Assembly: GCA_019748195.1 (NCBI GenBank)
Contig: JAIEPW010000095.1
Coordinates: 1-47,570 of the forward strand
DNA length: 47,570 nt
From: Bryobacteraceae bacterium
GTDB taxonomy: Bacteria > Acidobacteriota > Terriglobia > Bryobacterales > Bryobacteraceae
Direction: 5' to 3'
Shown: one piece after another, positions 25,253 to 33,813 of the stretch
Position numbering within the stretch: position 1 is the stretch's first letter
How the letters are laid out: the number at the start of each line of letters is the position of its first letter
Made by a program: the position numbers and the translations under genes
Notes under the pieces: generated by a model
Database searches by the model: none
What the model was told of the DNA's origin: nothing
What the model saw: the letters and a program-made list of their open reading frames with translations, nothing else

Positions 25253-27046
25253 ATGGATGCGCAACCTGCACCCAACTACAAGTACCGGCCCTCGCTCATC
25301 GAGGAGAACCCGGCGCTTCTTCTTTGGCTGCTCTTGCTCGGCGCCTATTTCGTCGCGGCCGTGATCGCCAAATACGCCTGGCATCTGCATGACCGCCAGA
25401 TTGTGGAGCTGACCCTCTGGGTTCTGCTTGGCGGCGTCAGTCTGTTCCTGGCTGTCTACCAACTGACGCGCGCGAAGAAGGCGCGCGAGGACTCCTGGCC
25501 AAACCAGTTGCCGACGATTCCGGTCCGCGCGGATCGCCGGATTGTCGAGACTGCATGGCAGGAGAACTCCGTAGTTCTTGGGTATGACGTGCACGGAATG
25601 CCTTGGCGGTGGAGTGATGAGACCCGCGTGATGCAGGCTCTCGTACTCGGTCAGACCGGCAGCGGCAAGACGACGTTGCTCCGCAACATCATCACGCAAG
25701 ACTTAATGCGGCAGGTAGGTCAGCCGGGCGAGGCGCACCGGATCCCGATGGTCATCTTCGACGGCAAGGGAGACCTCGAGTTCTTCCACTCGCTCCTGCC
25801 CTACATCCACCGGGCCGGCCGGCTCAACGATCTTCGGCTGATGAACCCGTCGCGCCCCGATTACTCGGTCCAGTACAACCCGTTTTCGTCCGAAGACGAC
25901 AACTACATGGCGCAGGTCTCTATGGTCTTCGGGTCGTTCGACCTCCACGACGAGTTTTTCGCCAAGCACCAGTTGAACTACCTGGCCGACATCGTCCGCA
26001 TCCTGCACTACACCGGGCGCGCCTTCAACTTCTACGACGTGATGGTGATGGCGCTCGATCAAAGTGTGATCGAGGACCAGGTCGCACTGGCCCGGCATCA
26101 GATGGCGCGGGATTCAAGCATCTCCACGCAACGCCGGCTGAACTTCGAAATGTCCGCGAAGAATCTCTTCCAGTCGTTCTCCGACCGGGATCGGGTCCCG
26201 AAGATCCAGGGTTTGCTGAATGAGTGCATGACGTTCCTCGACGACGAGTTGAGCGTCATCACCGGCCCATACGACAACCTGCTCTCCATCAACGAAGTCA
26301 TCGACCAGGAACTGATCCTGTTCGTGAGCCTGAACATCAACAAGAACACCGCGCCGGTTCGTGCGCTGGGGAAGATGCTCCTCCAGAATCTGCAACTGGT
26401 GGTCGGCAAGCGGTACGAGTCGGAGTCCGAGCGCAGGCGCACGAACAAGCCGCTGTTCTCGGTGGTGATGGATGAGTTCGCGCCGTTCGGGTATCGGAAC
26501 TTTGCCCAGATTCTGAACACTGCGCGCGGCACGAACACGGCATTCCTGTTTTCGATGCAGTCGTTGCCGCAACTCCTGCAGGTGGGCCGTGGGTTTCAGC
26601 AGGACGTCTCATCGGCGCCGGGGACCACGATGCTCCTCCAGACGCGCGACGAGGAGACGGCTAAGTACTTCAAGCAGGCTTCCTCTCAGGTGCCCGTGCA
26701 GAAGCGGACACAGCAGCTCTGGCGCAAAGACTTCCTCGGATTTGAGCAGTTTCAGAAAGCCATCGGCGCGACCGAGCGCGAGCAACTCGAATACCGCGCG
26801 CTCGACCACCACATCAAGAACCTCGGGAAAGGAAAGATGGAGGTCCTCATGACCGATCCAATCCAGGGCACGATGCACGGCCGTTTGCATGTCCGGCCGC
26901 CGAGCGACATCCGGGTGCCGTGTTTCGAGCCCACGATGTTTCCGAAGCTCCGTTCATCGCGAGCGGATGTCCGGGGAGCAAACCTGCGATTCAAGGATCA
27001 GAAGCTGGCGGCAACGATCACCATGCCGAGACGGGGGACGCTATGA
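25253..27046 (+). CDS. VirD4/TraD-type coupling ATPase (T4CP)
   Basis: 597 residues, behind a GGGGAGG site. Two N-terminal membrane helices (about 21-42 and 52-70) precede a RecA-like motor domain. Walker A GQTGSGKT is at 133-140; Walker B SVVMDEFAPFG has D407/E408. Further T4CP features are VIFDGKGDLEFF after the N-terminal strands, NPFSSEDD, and SMQSLPQL after Walker B (the Q-motif of the family). Coupling proteins receive the relaxase-DNA complex and pump ssDNA into the T4SS. It is followed by a gene with a 4-bp ATGA overlap. Which VirD4 subfamily it belongs to I cannot tell. Confidence 0.92.
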   Translation: MDAQPAPNYKYRPSLIEENPALLLWLLLLGAYFVAAVIAKYAWHLHDRQIVELTLWVLLGGVSLFLAVYQLTRAKKAREDSWPNQLPTIPVRADRRIVETAWQENSVVLGYDVHGMPWRWSDETRVMQALVLGQTGSGKTTLLRNIITQDLMRQVGQPGEAHRIPMVIFDGKGDLEFFHSLLPYIHRAGRLNDLRLMNPSRPDYSVQYNPFSSEDDNYMAQVSMVFGSFDLHDEFFAKHQLNYLADIVRILHYTGRAFNFYDVMVMALDQSVIEDQVALARHQMARDSSISTQRRLNFEMSAKNLFQSFSDRDRVPKIQGLLNECMTFLDDELSVITGPYDNLLSINEVIDQELILFVSLNINKNTAPVRALGKMLLQNLQLVVGKRYESESERRRTNKPLFSVVMDEFAPFGYRNFAQILNTARGTNTAFLFSMQSLPQLLQVGRGFQQDVSSAPGTTMLLQTRDEETAKYFKQASSQVPVQKRTQQLWRKDFLGFEQFQKAIGATEREQLEYRALDHHIKNLGKGKMEVLMTDPIQGTMHGRLHVRPPSDIRVPCFEPTMFPKLRSSRADVRGANLRFKDQKLAATITMPRRGTL

Positions 27047-27849
27047 CCACTGTCCATCGCTGTACCCTCGCGATCGCGCTGGGTGCTCTTTCGGTGCTGG
27101 CTCAAGCGCCGCGGCAGGATGAAAAGGCGGCTAAGGCGAGCAGCGCGCAGCCACTCCAGCCGGTACAGAACGGATCCGGCGCCGTCGGCGTCAACCCGAA
27201 TCAGCCCTATCGACCGGTGCCGCTCAACCGTGCGTCGTCGCGCGAGACCATCTTCGAGTTCTACTTGCGTGCTCTCAACCCGCGTCAGATCCGCTGGGGC
27301 GATGAGATTGAACGTCGACTTGCGCAACTGGCCGAGCAGTCCGTGCTCAATCCCTATTTCCGGTGGAGCGCTCTCCAGACGGGCATCATTCTCTTCCTGC
27401 TGCTCGTTTGCTGGGTTTGGTGGGACAAGATGCGGCAGATCAAGTGGGTCGCGGCGGAGTGTCTTGCCGACGCGATCAACGCGAAGCGCATCGCGGAGGA
27501 TCGGGCACTGGAGGCGATCGGGCTCTACAACCGGCACATCGAGCAGTGCAATCGCGTCATCGAGAGCCAGGAGTCGGGGCTGCCCGGCGCCAGTCCTAAG
27601 GACACCTGGCGTCAGGAAGTGCTCACCCTGAAGAACAAACTAACGGCCGAAGAAGCGAAGTCGATGCGATTGCAGAAGGCGCTGGAGGATCGGGAGGCGC
27701 TCCAGGCCGGTCTCGAACAGCGACTCCGGCAACTCGAAACACTGGTCCAGGAGCGGCAGAACGGCGCGAACGCCGAACTGGTCGCCCGGCTTCAGCGCGC
27801 GGAATCGCAACTCGGGGACAAGAAGACGCCCAAGCGGGGTGCGAAGTGA
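27043..27849 (+). CDS. Signal-peptide/membrane protein with C-terminal coiled coil
   Basis: 268 residues from the ATG at 27043 (overlap with the T4CP stop). The N-terminus TVHRCTLAIALGALSVLAQA looks like a signal peptide. A Pro/Asn-rich linker and a charged region follow, then a membrane helix (about WSALQTGIILFLLLVCWVWW), then a long coiled coil rich in Glu, Arg, Leu and Gln up to the basic end. With a cleaved signal peptide the coiled coil would face the cytoplasm. It may tether cytoplasmic partners to the transfer machine. No family was recognised. Confidence 0.7.
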   Translation: MTTVHRCTLAIALGALSVLAQAPRQDEKAAKASSAQPLQPVQNGSGAVGVNPNQPYRPVPLNRASSRETIFEFYLRALNPRQIRWGDEIERRLAQLAEQSVLNPYFRWSALQTGIILFLLLVCWVWWDKMRQIKWVAAECLADAINAKRIAEDRALEAIGLYNRHIEQCNRVIESQESGLPGASPKDTWRQEVLTLKNKLTAEEAKSMRLQKALEDREALQAGLEQRLRQLETLVQERQNGANAELVARLQRAESQLGDKKTPKRGAK

Positions 27850-28346
27850 TCGTGCGAGTGCACTCGTTGGGCAGTCTCTGGCAGATGAAAGACCTGCCGA
27901 ACGGCGGCACCCGAGTGTGGAACACGACCGGTATCCGGGACGGCTGTCGCGTCCGGTCCTGCGCCACGCTGTTCGGCCAGTTGGTTTTCGGACCGAAGGC
28001 GAAGCCGCTGTTGCAGGACCCGTCCCACATTCACGGACGTAACTGGGTGACCAGCGACATCACCCAGACCTCTGCCGGCCGCAGCATCCGGCTCGCCTGC
28101 CCAGCAGCTTCGGGCGCACTGGCGGATTGGCACCTGCACACGGTGAACGAACAACTGGTGGGCGTTGTGCCGCCGGACGGCCTTGATCCGGACAACATCC
28201 TGGTCCTTTCAGCGTCACAGAGCAAGCAGCAGCAGGAACTCCTGCTCCTCGTGAAGCCGTTCGCCTGGTTCGCAGGGCCAACGGGATCGGCGATCTTTGA
28301 GTTCACCGATCGTGGCATCGGCCGCTGGAACGTACGCGAGAGGTGA
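27846..28346 (+). CDS. Hypothetical protein of the transfer operon
   Basis: 166 residues. GTG start at 27846 overlaps the previous stop (GTGA). The sequence looks soluble and beta-rich (NILVLSASQSKQQQELLLLVKPFAW, GSAIFEFTDRGIGRWNV). There is no signal peptide and no known motif. Tight overlap with the preceding gene and a 3-bp gap to the next frame place it in the transfer operon. Function unknown. Confidence 0.65.
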   Translation: MIVRVHSLGSLWQMKDLPNGGTRVWNTTGIRDGCRVRSCATLFGQLVFGPKAKPLLQDPSHIHGRNWVTSDITQTSAGRSIRLACPAASGALADWHLHTVNEQLVGVVPPDGLDPDNILVLSASQSKQQQELLLLVKPFAWFAGPTGSAIFEFTDRGIGRWNVRER

Positions 28347-28349
28347 TCC

Positions 28350-29111
28350 TTGCGCTACTCGAAAGACTCCATTGTGATGTCCGAAACCGCGGACAAGCCG
28401 ATCCTGCGCACTGTCTACGAGGCCGGACACGTCACGTTCGACCAGCTTCATTCCAGCCTTCATCCGTATGCCACCTCGAGGGCGGAGCGGAATTCGCTCG
28501 CCTGGAGGGTGCGCCGGCTGGTCCGTCACGGCTTCCTTGAGTCTCGGCGAGTCGAAGGGATGGAGCCGGCTTTGTCATTGGGTGAGTCCGGAGAGTTGTA
28601 TTTGCAGAGCTTCGACGGCGCCATCGTTGAACGGCGAATCCGCTCGAAGGGCGGCAATGCGCGCAGTCAAGTGTGGCATGACGTCCAGCTATTCACGATT
28701 CAGTTGGCGCTTCGCCGCGCGGGAGTGGTGCTGACCTGGCAATCGGAGGCGGAAGTTCGGGCACAGAATCGTGTCGCAAGTCTGCGCTTCGCGAAGGAGT
28801 ACGACGCGGTGGTGACGTTCCGCTTGGGCGAAGTGCAGGCCGACGTAGCCCTGGAGTTTGAGCGAACCGTGAAGTCCGCCGACGCCTACCTGCGCATCTT
28901 TTCTCAACTGAACGAGGAAACTCTGCTTGCGCGGTTTCTCTACCTGGTGCCAGACAGCAAATCTCAACTGCTCCTACGCGACGTTGCCCCGCGTCAATGC
29001 CCACGCATCTACGCCGCGCTGACCCACGAGTTTCGTGCGCAGCCGGCAACGGCTGGGCTATTGGATCTGCGCTCCGGCCAGACGGTCACTCTGGCAAGAT
29101 GTCTCTCCTGA
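28350..29111 (+). CDS. Replication-relaxation-like protein (winged helix plus nuclease-like core)
   Basis: 253 residues from the TTG at 28350, behind GAGAGG; the ATG at 28377 is an alternative start. The N-terminal part (about 15-75) reads as a winged helix (ILRTVYEAGHVTFDQL, AWRVRRLVRHGFLE). The C-terminal part has WHDVQLFTIQLAL, YDAVVTFRLGEVQADVALEFERT and a following KSADAYLRIF, the pattern of plasmid replication-relaxation proteins. In that family an Asp and Glu-rich strand pair may form a nuclease-like site; relaxase activity has not been proved for most members. No classical MOB relaxase with a His triad is seen in this window, so this is the best candidate for DNA processing at oriT. 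Ends the transfer operon. Confidence 0.7.
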   Translation: MRYSKDSIVMSETADKPILRTVYEAGHVTFDQLHSSLHPYATSRAERNSLAWRVRRLVRHGFLESRRVEGMEPALSLGESGELYLQSFDGAIVERRIRSKGGNARSQVWHDVQLFTIQLALRRAGVVLTWQSEAEVRAQNRVASLRFAKEYDAVVTFRLGEVQADVALEFERTVKSADAYLRIFSQLNEETLLARFLYLVPDSKSQLLLRDVAPRQCPRIYAALTHEFRAQPATAGLLDLRSGQTVTLARCLS

Positions 29112-29662
29112 AGATCTCTTCCCGCCTGCGGTCCCTGCTATGTTTGCCCCTCGATTGCGCTCCGAATGCGTCTCTATTGCCATTTCACGATCCCGCGTAA
29201 GAGGTTGATCGGCTTGGGGCAGTTTTCCGATATCCCCGTGTTTTAGCAGTCAGAACTCCGAGCAGACCGGCGGCGAGCATGTCGGAGGGAAGCGACGAGG
29301 GAAGAAGGGATGGGTGGGAGTCCAGTGATAAGCGAAGCCGTGATTGGGGGTAGTGAGTGGCGGGCGGATGAAGTGTCGGGTGTGCCGGGTGGTTGCCAGG
29401 GGTTGAGAGGAATCGAGTGCTGAGGGGAAGGACGAAGAGGAAGTTGTGGGTGGTGCCGGTGGTTGGACCGTTGACAGGGCGCGGTGGCGCGCGCGCAAGT
29501 GTTGCCAGTTTGTGAGGGTGTGTGTGGCGTTGGGAGTGAAGAAGTAGCGCCGCCAGCGGCAGGAGGTTGTGCAGGAAACGGTGTGTGGATCCAGAGGTGA
29601 TGCATGGATCGCGCACGCAAACCGCGTAGTGCAGAGAGAACCACGAAAGGAGCGAGTGACAA
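29112..29662. other. Non-coding, G-rich plus strand between transfer and replication genes
   Basis: No gene is supported. From about 29260 to 29650 the plus strand is strongly enriched in G and T and poor in C, unlike all neighbouring coding sequence, with many GGG runs (for example GGGTGGG near 29311 and GGGGG near 29346). Around 29475-29500 lies a GCGCGG/GCGCGCGC stretch that can fold. Open frames on the minus strand translate to Pro/Ser/His-rich low complexity and are artefacts. The place between a relaxation-like gene and a Rad52-like gene suits an origin of transfer or replication, or a structured RNA. AAAGGAG for the next gene lies at 29646-29652. Confidence 0.45.
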
Positions 29663-30895
29663 ATGACGTACGTGAACGGCGCTGCCGGAGAGCAAACCGG
29701 TACAGTTCCCCCGGCGATAACCGCGCCGGTTTCGGGACTGACAGAGACCGCAACAATGAACAAGGAACGTTTCCAGGAGATCAAGCAGCGGCTCATTGAG
29801 CCGTTCGATCCCGAGGAGATCAAGTGGCGCGTGACGGCGACTTCGACGATTCAGACGAAGCACGGTCCGCAGAAACGTGGTCAACTGATCGCTTACGCTG
29901 ACCAGCGTGCGTACACGGATCGGCTGAACTCCGTGTTTGGTGAATGGGGATGGACCCGCGACTACGACGTGCAGGTGGCGCAGAACTTCGAGCGGCGCAC
30001 GGCCAGCGACAAATCCCAGTCTGCGGTAGCGGCCAAGGTCGTCGTCGTTTCGCGCGTCACGATTCATGGCCTGGGTGCGCACACCGGCGTCGGCGAGGAG
30101 TGGGCCGACGACGAGAACGCCGCGACTCGCGCCGAAGCGCAAGCGTTCAAGCGCGCCTGCGCGTGTTTCGGACTGGGCCGGTATCTCTACGACCTGGACA
30201 AGACATGGGTGGATTTGGATCAGTCGAACCGTCCCGCTTACACGCCCAGTCTTCCGGAATGGGCGCTCCCGGCGTCGCATCGGCCGCAACAGCGCGCGCC
30301 GGCGCCGGCGCCAAAGACGTCATCCACCGGCAACGGTGCGCCACGGAACGGCCTGGTTCGCGACGAAGCGCTGGCCGTAATCGCGACGCTGGGCGACAAG
30401 GTCGGCTTCAGCTTGTCGCAATCGACGCTACAGAAGTATGGCGGCACGACCGACCTCAAGCGGCTCGGCTACGCGAAGCTGACGCTGGTCATGGACAAGT
30501 TGACGGACCTCAGCCGCGGCATTGAACGGCTCGTGGCTGGCAGAGCTGCTCTCGGAGATGCTTCGTACAGCGTCCTGTGTCGCGAAATGAACCTGGCGAG
30601 CGACAGTATCGACGACATCCCGGACCGCGACACCTTGCGCGTTCTGGTCGAGAGAGTGGAAGAGCAGGCGCGCTCCAAGGCGCCCACTGCTGCAACGAGT
30701 CCGGCATCCGGGCGAATCGCCGAAGCGCGCGGGAGGCTCCTCCAAGCCGCGCGCAAGCATGCGGACCGCACCCGCAAGCGTCTGGCTGATGTGATCGAAC
30801 AGGCTTCGGTCGGCACCTTGACCCTCGAAGGACTCAAGGATCTGACCGACGCGAACCTCCCTGAAGTCGAAGCCGCGACAGCCCGCCTCCAGTAG
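29663..30895 (+). CDS. Rad52/Rad22-family single-strand annealing protein
   Basis: 410 residues. The first 31 residues are low in complexity; the Rad52-like domain starts at ATMNKERFQEIKQRL (the ATG at 29756 is an alternative start). Core signatures: EEIKWRVTATSTIQTKHGPQKRG, AYADQRAYTDRLNSVFGEWGW, and AATRAEAQAFKRACACFGLGRYLYDL, typical of prokaryotic Rad52/Rad22 proteins. The C-terminal half is a Pro/Ala linker and helical, charged tail, longer than in phage versions. These proteins form rings that anneal complementary ssDNA, useful after conjugative entry. An ssb gene further on (45654) completes a plausible pair. Confidence 0.85.
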   Translation: MTYVNGAAGEQTGTVPPAITAPVSGLTETATMNKERFQEIKQRLIEPFDPEEIKWRVTATSTIQTKHGPQKRGQLIAYADQRAYTDRLNSVFGEWGWTRDYDVQVAQNFERRTASDKSQSAVAAKVVVVSRVTIHGLGAHTGVGEEWADDENAATRAEAQAFKRACACFGLGRYLYDLDKTWVDLDQSNRPAYTPSLPEWALPASHRPQQRAPAPAPKTSSTGNGAPRNGLVRDEALAVIATLGDKVGFSLSQSTLQKYGGTTDLKRLGYAKLTLVMDKLTDLSRGIERLVAGRAALGDASYSVLCREMNLASDSIDDIPDRDTLRVLVERVEEQARSKAPTAATSPASGRIAEARGRLLQAARKHADRTRKRLADVIEQASVGTLTLEGLKDLTDANLPEVEAATARLQ

Positions 30896-30943
30896 TCCCC
30901 ACTTCCGAAGGCACCCTTCCTCCCGACCTCTCCGATACCTGCG

Positions 30944-30962
30944 GGCGCAGTGTCTCTGCGCC
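30944..30962 (+). promoter_or_regulatory. Hairpin upstream of the 116-residue unknown gene
   Basis: GGCGCAG (30944-30950) and CTGCGCC (30956-30962) form a perfect 7-bp stem with loop TGTCT, about 40 bp before the ATG at 31002. There is no T-run after it, so an mRNA-stability or regulatory role is more likely than termination. Confidence 0.35.
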
Positions 30963-31001
30963 TGCGCACTCCTGAAGCTCGCAAAAGAAAGGACATCAAC
31001 C

Positions 31002-31352
31002 ATGAATCCGAATCCCGTCATCGCCTGCTCGGTGGTTTCGACCAAGGATCTGAACCTCCGCCCGCAGCACGACATCGCTGAAATCGTTGGCCGCTTCCTC
31101 ACCTTTGGCGAGGGCGTGGTCGCTCACTGGGTCGAGTTCGCGCGCGGAGTGCTGTTGTTCGTGATGGCCCCGGGCGACGATCACTCCGGCGAGTTCTACG
31201 TCTACGACCGCAAGTGCGGCCAGTTCTGGCTGCTCGAACTCGCCGACGGCGTCTTCGGCGGGTACGGCGTCTGCCAGATGCGCGAGAAGATCCGCGAGTT
31301 TGGTCTGCTCCGTTTCGCCGAGAACCCCTCGGAGATCGCGGCGCTGCACTGA
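31002..31352 (+). CDS. Hypothetical protein, 116 residues
   Basis: ATG at 31002 behind AAAGAAAGGA. The sequence looks like one compact alpha/beta domain: VAHWVEFARGVLLFVMAPGD, GEFYVYDRKCGQFWLLEL and GYGVCQMREKIREFGLLRF. No catalytic motif, signal peptide or membrane helix. It lies between the Rad52-like and primase genes on the same strand, which suggests a place in element replication, but nothing in its sequence shows a function. Confidence 0.65.
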   Translation: MNPNPVIACSVVSTKDLNLRPQHDIAEIVGRFLTFGEGVVAHWVEFARGVLLFVMAPGDDHSGEFYVYDRKCGQFWLLELADGVFGGYGVCQMREKIREFGLLRFAENPSEIAALH

Positions 31353-31401
31353 AGCGGCGAACTGGCTTTGGCATTTCGAGGATCGGGAGTAAACAGAGGC
31401 T

Positions 31402-32361
31402 ATGCCGGACCTGCTTCGTGCAACGCCGGAATTGGCGACAGAGTATGCGCGGTGGTTCGTAAATCGCCGCGCATACGTCCGCCAATCGGATACGCCGCAC
31501 CCGGCGAGCGGCCGACATTATTACTACCGCCCGAAGAAGAACGGCGCCGAGGCCGAACTTACCACGTGGGACATCCAACGGCACCTCGAAGGCCGAATCA
31601 CGCTGGGGCTGTACGCCATCAACCCGCAGACGCAGCGGGTGAAGTGGATGGCGATTGACGCCGACTACCGCCGCGCGCTCGAAGACCTGCTCAAACTCCA
31701 GTTCGAACTGGGCCAGGCAGGCATTCAAGCTGCGCTGGAGCAAAGCCGGCGCGGTGGTCATCTCTGGATCCTCTTCGAGTCGCCCGTCCAGGCGAAACAG
31801 GCGCGCATCTACATCCGGCACCTGGCGGGAAAACTCTCGGTGGAGGTGAAGGGTTCCGGCAACACCGAAGGCATCGAGCTGTTTCCCAAGCAGGATCGCG
31901 TGCCGGACGGACAATTCGGGAACGCGATTCGCGGACCGCTCGGTGTGCATCGTGCCGCCGGCAAGCGGTACTGGTTCTATGGAGCGGCGTACGACTTGGT
32001 CGCTCAGATGGAGTACCTGAGGTCGCTGCGGCGCGTCAGCGAAGCGCAACTGGCCGAACTGGTTGCTGCGGTTCCTGCGGAATCAGAACCCGAACCGGTG
32101 CGCGTTGGGCCGCCAGCTTCGGACCGGCCATGCTTCCAAATCCTCGACTACGTCGAAGTGCGGCGGCGCGTGGGCCGCAACTGGGTGACTCAATGCCCGT
32201 CATGTGCCGCCTCCGGACACGACCGTTCGCGGGACAACCTGGCGATTTCTGTCGAGGAGCCATGGAAGTACCTCTGTTGGGCGGGATGTACGAAAGAACT
32301 GATTCGCGCGGCACTCGGCGCGCCCGCGCCTTCAGCGATGTACAAGGCGGTGTCCCAATGA
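31402..32361 (+). CDS. AEP-type primase (TOTE-like primase domain) with zinc finger
   Basis: 319 residues. Archaeo-eukaryotic primase motifs: KWMAIDADYR with D86 and D88, SRRGGHLWILFE with H120, and GIELFPKQD plus GNAIRGPLGVHR, as in primases of TOTE conflict systems. The C-terminal region (about 250-305) has CPSC, a His, and a later CWAGC, a probable zinc-binding fold that may contact the template. The TOTE helicase and nuclease domains are absent, so the protein is a stand-alone primase. It could prime second-strand synthesis of the transferred ssDNA. It overlaps the next gene by 4 bp. Confidence 0.82.
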   Translation: MPDLLRATPELATEYARWFVNRRAYVRQSDTPHPASGRHYYYRPKKNGAEAELTTWDIQRHLEGRITLGLYAINPQTQRVKWMAIDADYRRALEDLLKLQFELGQAGIQAALEQSRRGGHLWILFESPVQAKQARIYIRHLAGKLSVEVKGSGNTEGIELFPKQDRVPDGQFGNAIRGPLGVHRAAGKRYWFYGAAYDLVAQMEYLRSLRRVSEAQLAELVAAVPAESEPEPVRVGPPASDRPCFQILDYVEVRRRVGRNWVTQCPSCAASGHDRSRDNLAISVEEPWKYLCWAGCTKELIRAALGAPAPSAMYKAVSQ

Positions 32362-32948
32362 ATGCCCGCACGCCACGGCTCGTCTTGGCGAAGCCGTTCT
32401 TGAAGCGGCTCGAGGGCGCTGGTATCTACTGTCAGACCTGGGTGACTGCGGAACGTCAGGCGCGCACGGCCCGTTGGGTGCTGCGCGCGGTCGAGAGTGG
32501 TGGTGCGTCAAGAGACGTCGGCCGGTACATCGGCTTCTTCGCCATCACCGGCGACCGCTTGCCGTGGCTCCAGCGATTGGACCGTATCACCGCGAGCGGC
32601 GCGCACGCCGTAACGGTGGCCGACGAACTTCTTTCCGTCGAGATGGCGCGATGCGAGCAGACCTATCAACTGTTGATCGTCGCGCACCGTCTTGGAACGA
32701 TGCAGGAATCGAAACGTCCGGCGGTTCTCTCCTCGGTTCTGTATCGCGGCGTCGATGGGCAACTGTCGCCTGAACTCCGGCAGCAGAATCTCACGCCGGA
32801 ATTCTTCAGCCGGTCCGGCGAAGTCCGGCCGATACCCGAGCGGTACGTTGATGCGGTTCGCCTGGTCACGGCGGGAGTGACCTGCATCAATTGTCGGCAT
32901 GCTCATGCGTTGGTCGAAAAGCTCGCACCGATCAGCGCCGCTTCATAG
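32358..32948 (+). CDS. Hypothetical protein coupled to the primase gene
   Basis: 196 residues; its ATG overlaps the primase stop (ATGA). Mostly helical, basic N-terminal half, one CINC pair near the C-terminus (TCINCRHAHALVEKL) with two nearby His, which may bind a metal. No known domain. Tight coupling suggests a partner of the primase. Confidence 0.65.
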   Translation: MNARTPRLVLAKPFLKRLEGAGIYCQTWVTAERQARTARWVLRAVESGGASRDVGRYIGFFAITGDRLPWLQRLDRITASGAHAVTVADELLSVEMARCEQTYQLLIVAHRLGTMQESKRPAVLSSVLYRGVDGQLSPELRQQNLTPEFFSRSGEVRPIPERYVDAVRLVTAGVTCINCRHAHALVEKLAPISAAS

Positions 32949-32957
32949 AGGTCACCC

Positions 32958-33146
32958 ATGCAACAACTCAGCCGCAAGATCTGTCTCTTTCTGTTCCTGA
33001 CCGCAGTCCTTTCCGGGAGGGCGAACGAACTCGGCACACTCGTCGGCGCAGTTACGGGCACGCTCTTGCTGTGGCCCTTGTACGAACGGTTCACCACCGG
33101 CCGGCCATCAGGGAGATCGCAGAGAGTTACCGCCGAGGAAGCGTGA
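32958..33146 (+). CDS. Small membrane protein
   Basis: 62 residues, ATG at 32958 with GAGG about 7 bases upstream. The N-terminus KICLFLFLTAVLSG and ELGTLVGAVTGTLLLWPLY are hydrophobic, giving one or two membrane helices, followed by a short polar tail. It lies between co-oriented genes with a 9-bp gap. No family known; coding status is plausible but not certain. Confidence 0.45.
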   Translation: MQQLSRKICLFLFLTAVLSGRANELGTLVGAVTGTLLLWPLYERFTTGRPSGRSQRVTAEEA

Positions 33147-33187
33147 GAGGAAGTCGCTACTCGTTAGGCAGTTCCAAGGAGGCAGCC

Positions 33188-33787
33188 ATGCGCGTAGGTC
33201 TCAAGAGTTTGCTTGGCGGCGCGCACTGCTTCGCGCTCCATCCTTTCTTTGTGGCTTGGGGTTGGACCAAGCTCTACGGCTTCCCGTGGGACCCGAGGTT
33301 GTGGGCGGCATTCGGTCTTCATGACATCGGCTACATCACTTGCACGCAGATGGACGGCGAGGAAGGCGAGAAGCACGTGGTGCTCGGCGCCCGAATCATG
33401 GGTCGCCTTTTCGGGCCGAAGTGGGAAAGCGAGTGCTTCCGCCACTCCCGTTACTGGTGCCGCCGAACCGGACTGCCGGTCAGCCGGCTTTGTCTGGCCG
33501 ACAAACTCGCGTTCGCGCTGACCCCGGCGTGGCTGTACCTGCCCATGGCGCGATGGACCGGCGAACTCGCCGAGTACATGGAACGCTCGCGCGACCGGCA
33601 GGCCGGCGACAAGGGCTTCACGCCCGACGAACTCGCCGACCTGAACTCGGGCGACGAGCGGCGCTGGTTGCGCGGACTTCAGTCCTACACGTTGCGCTGG
33701 GTGGACCGGCACCGCGACCAGGCGGTCGAGTTCGTCGAGAACCGCGAAGGCCTGACTACCGCGGTCTCGAGTAGCCACTCCAACTAA
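33188..33787 (+). CDS. HD-superfamily-like protein
   Basis: 199 residues from the ATG at 33188, behind AAGGAGGC. The motif FGLHDIGYI contains the paired His-Asp, GEKHVVLGARIM supplies a following His, RHSRYWC a further His, and LADKLAFAL a final Asp: the H...HD...H...D order of HD phosphohydrolases. A histidine near the start (LHPFFVAW) may be the first ligand. HD proteins hydrolyse nucleotides or cyclic nucleotides and often occur on phages and plasmids. The substrate cannot be told from the sequence. Confidence 0.65.
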   Translation: MRVGLKSLLGGAHCFALHPFFVAWGWTKLYGFPWDPRLWAAFGLHDIGYITCTQMDGEEGEKHVVLGARIMGRLFGPKWESECFRHSRYWCRRTGLPVSRLCLADKLAFALTPAWLYLPMARWTGELAEYMERSRDRQAGDKGFTPDELADLNSGDERRWLRGLQSYTLRWVDRHRDQAVEFVENREGLTTAVSSSHSN

Positions 33788-33813
33788 TTCCACAAGGCTC
33801 AAGGAGGCAGCCC

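Noticed and set aside
29185-30289. Minus-strand frames over the G-rich stretch and the Rad52-like gene
   Set aside because: Low-complexity Pro/Ser/His composition caused by base bias; antisense to the annealing protein.
31402-32361. Complete TOTE conflict system
   Set aside because: Only the primase and zinc-finger parts are present; no linked helicase and endonuclease domains in the protein.
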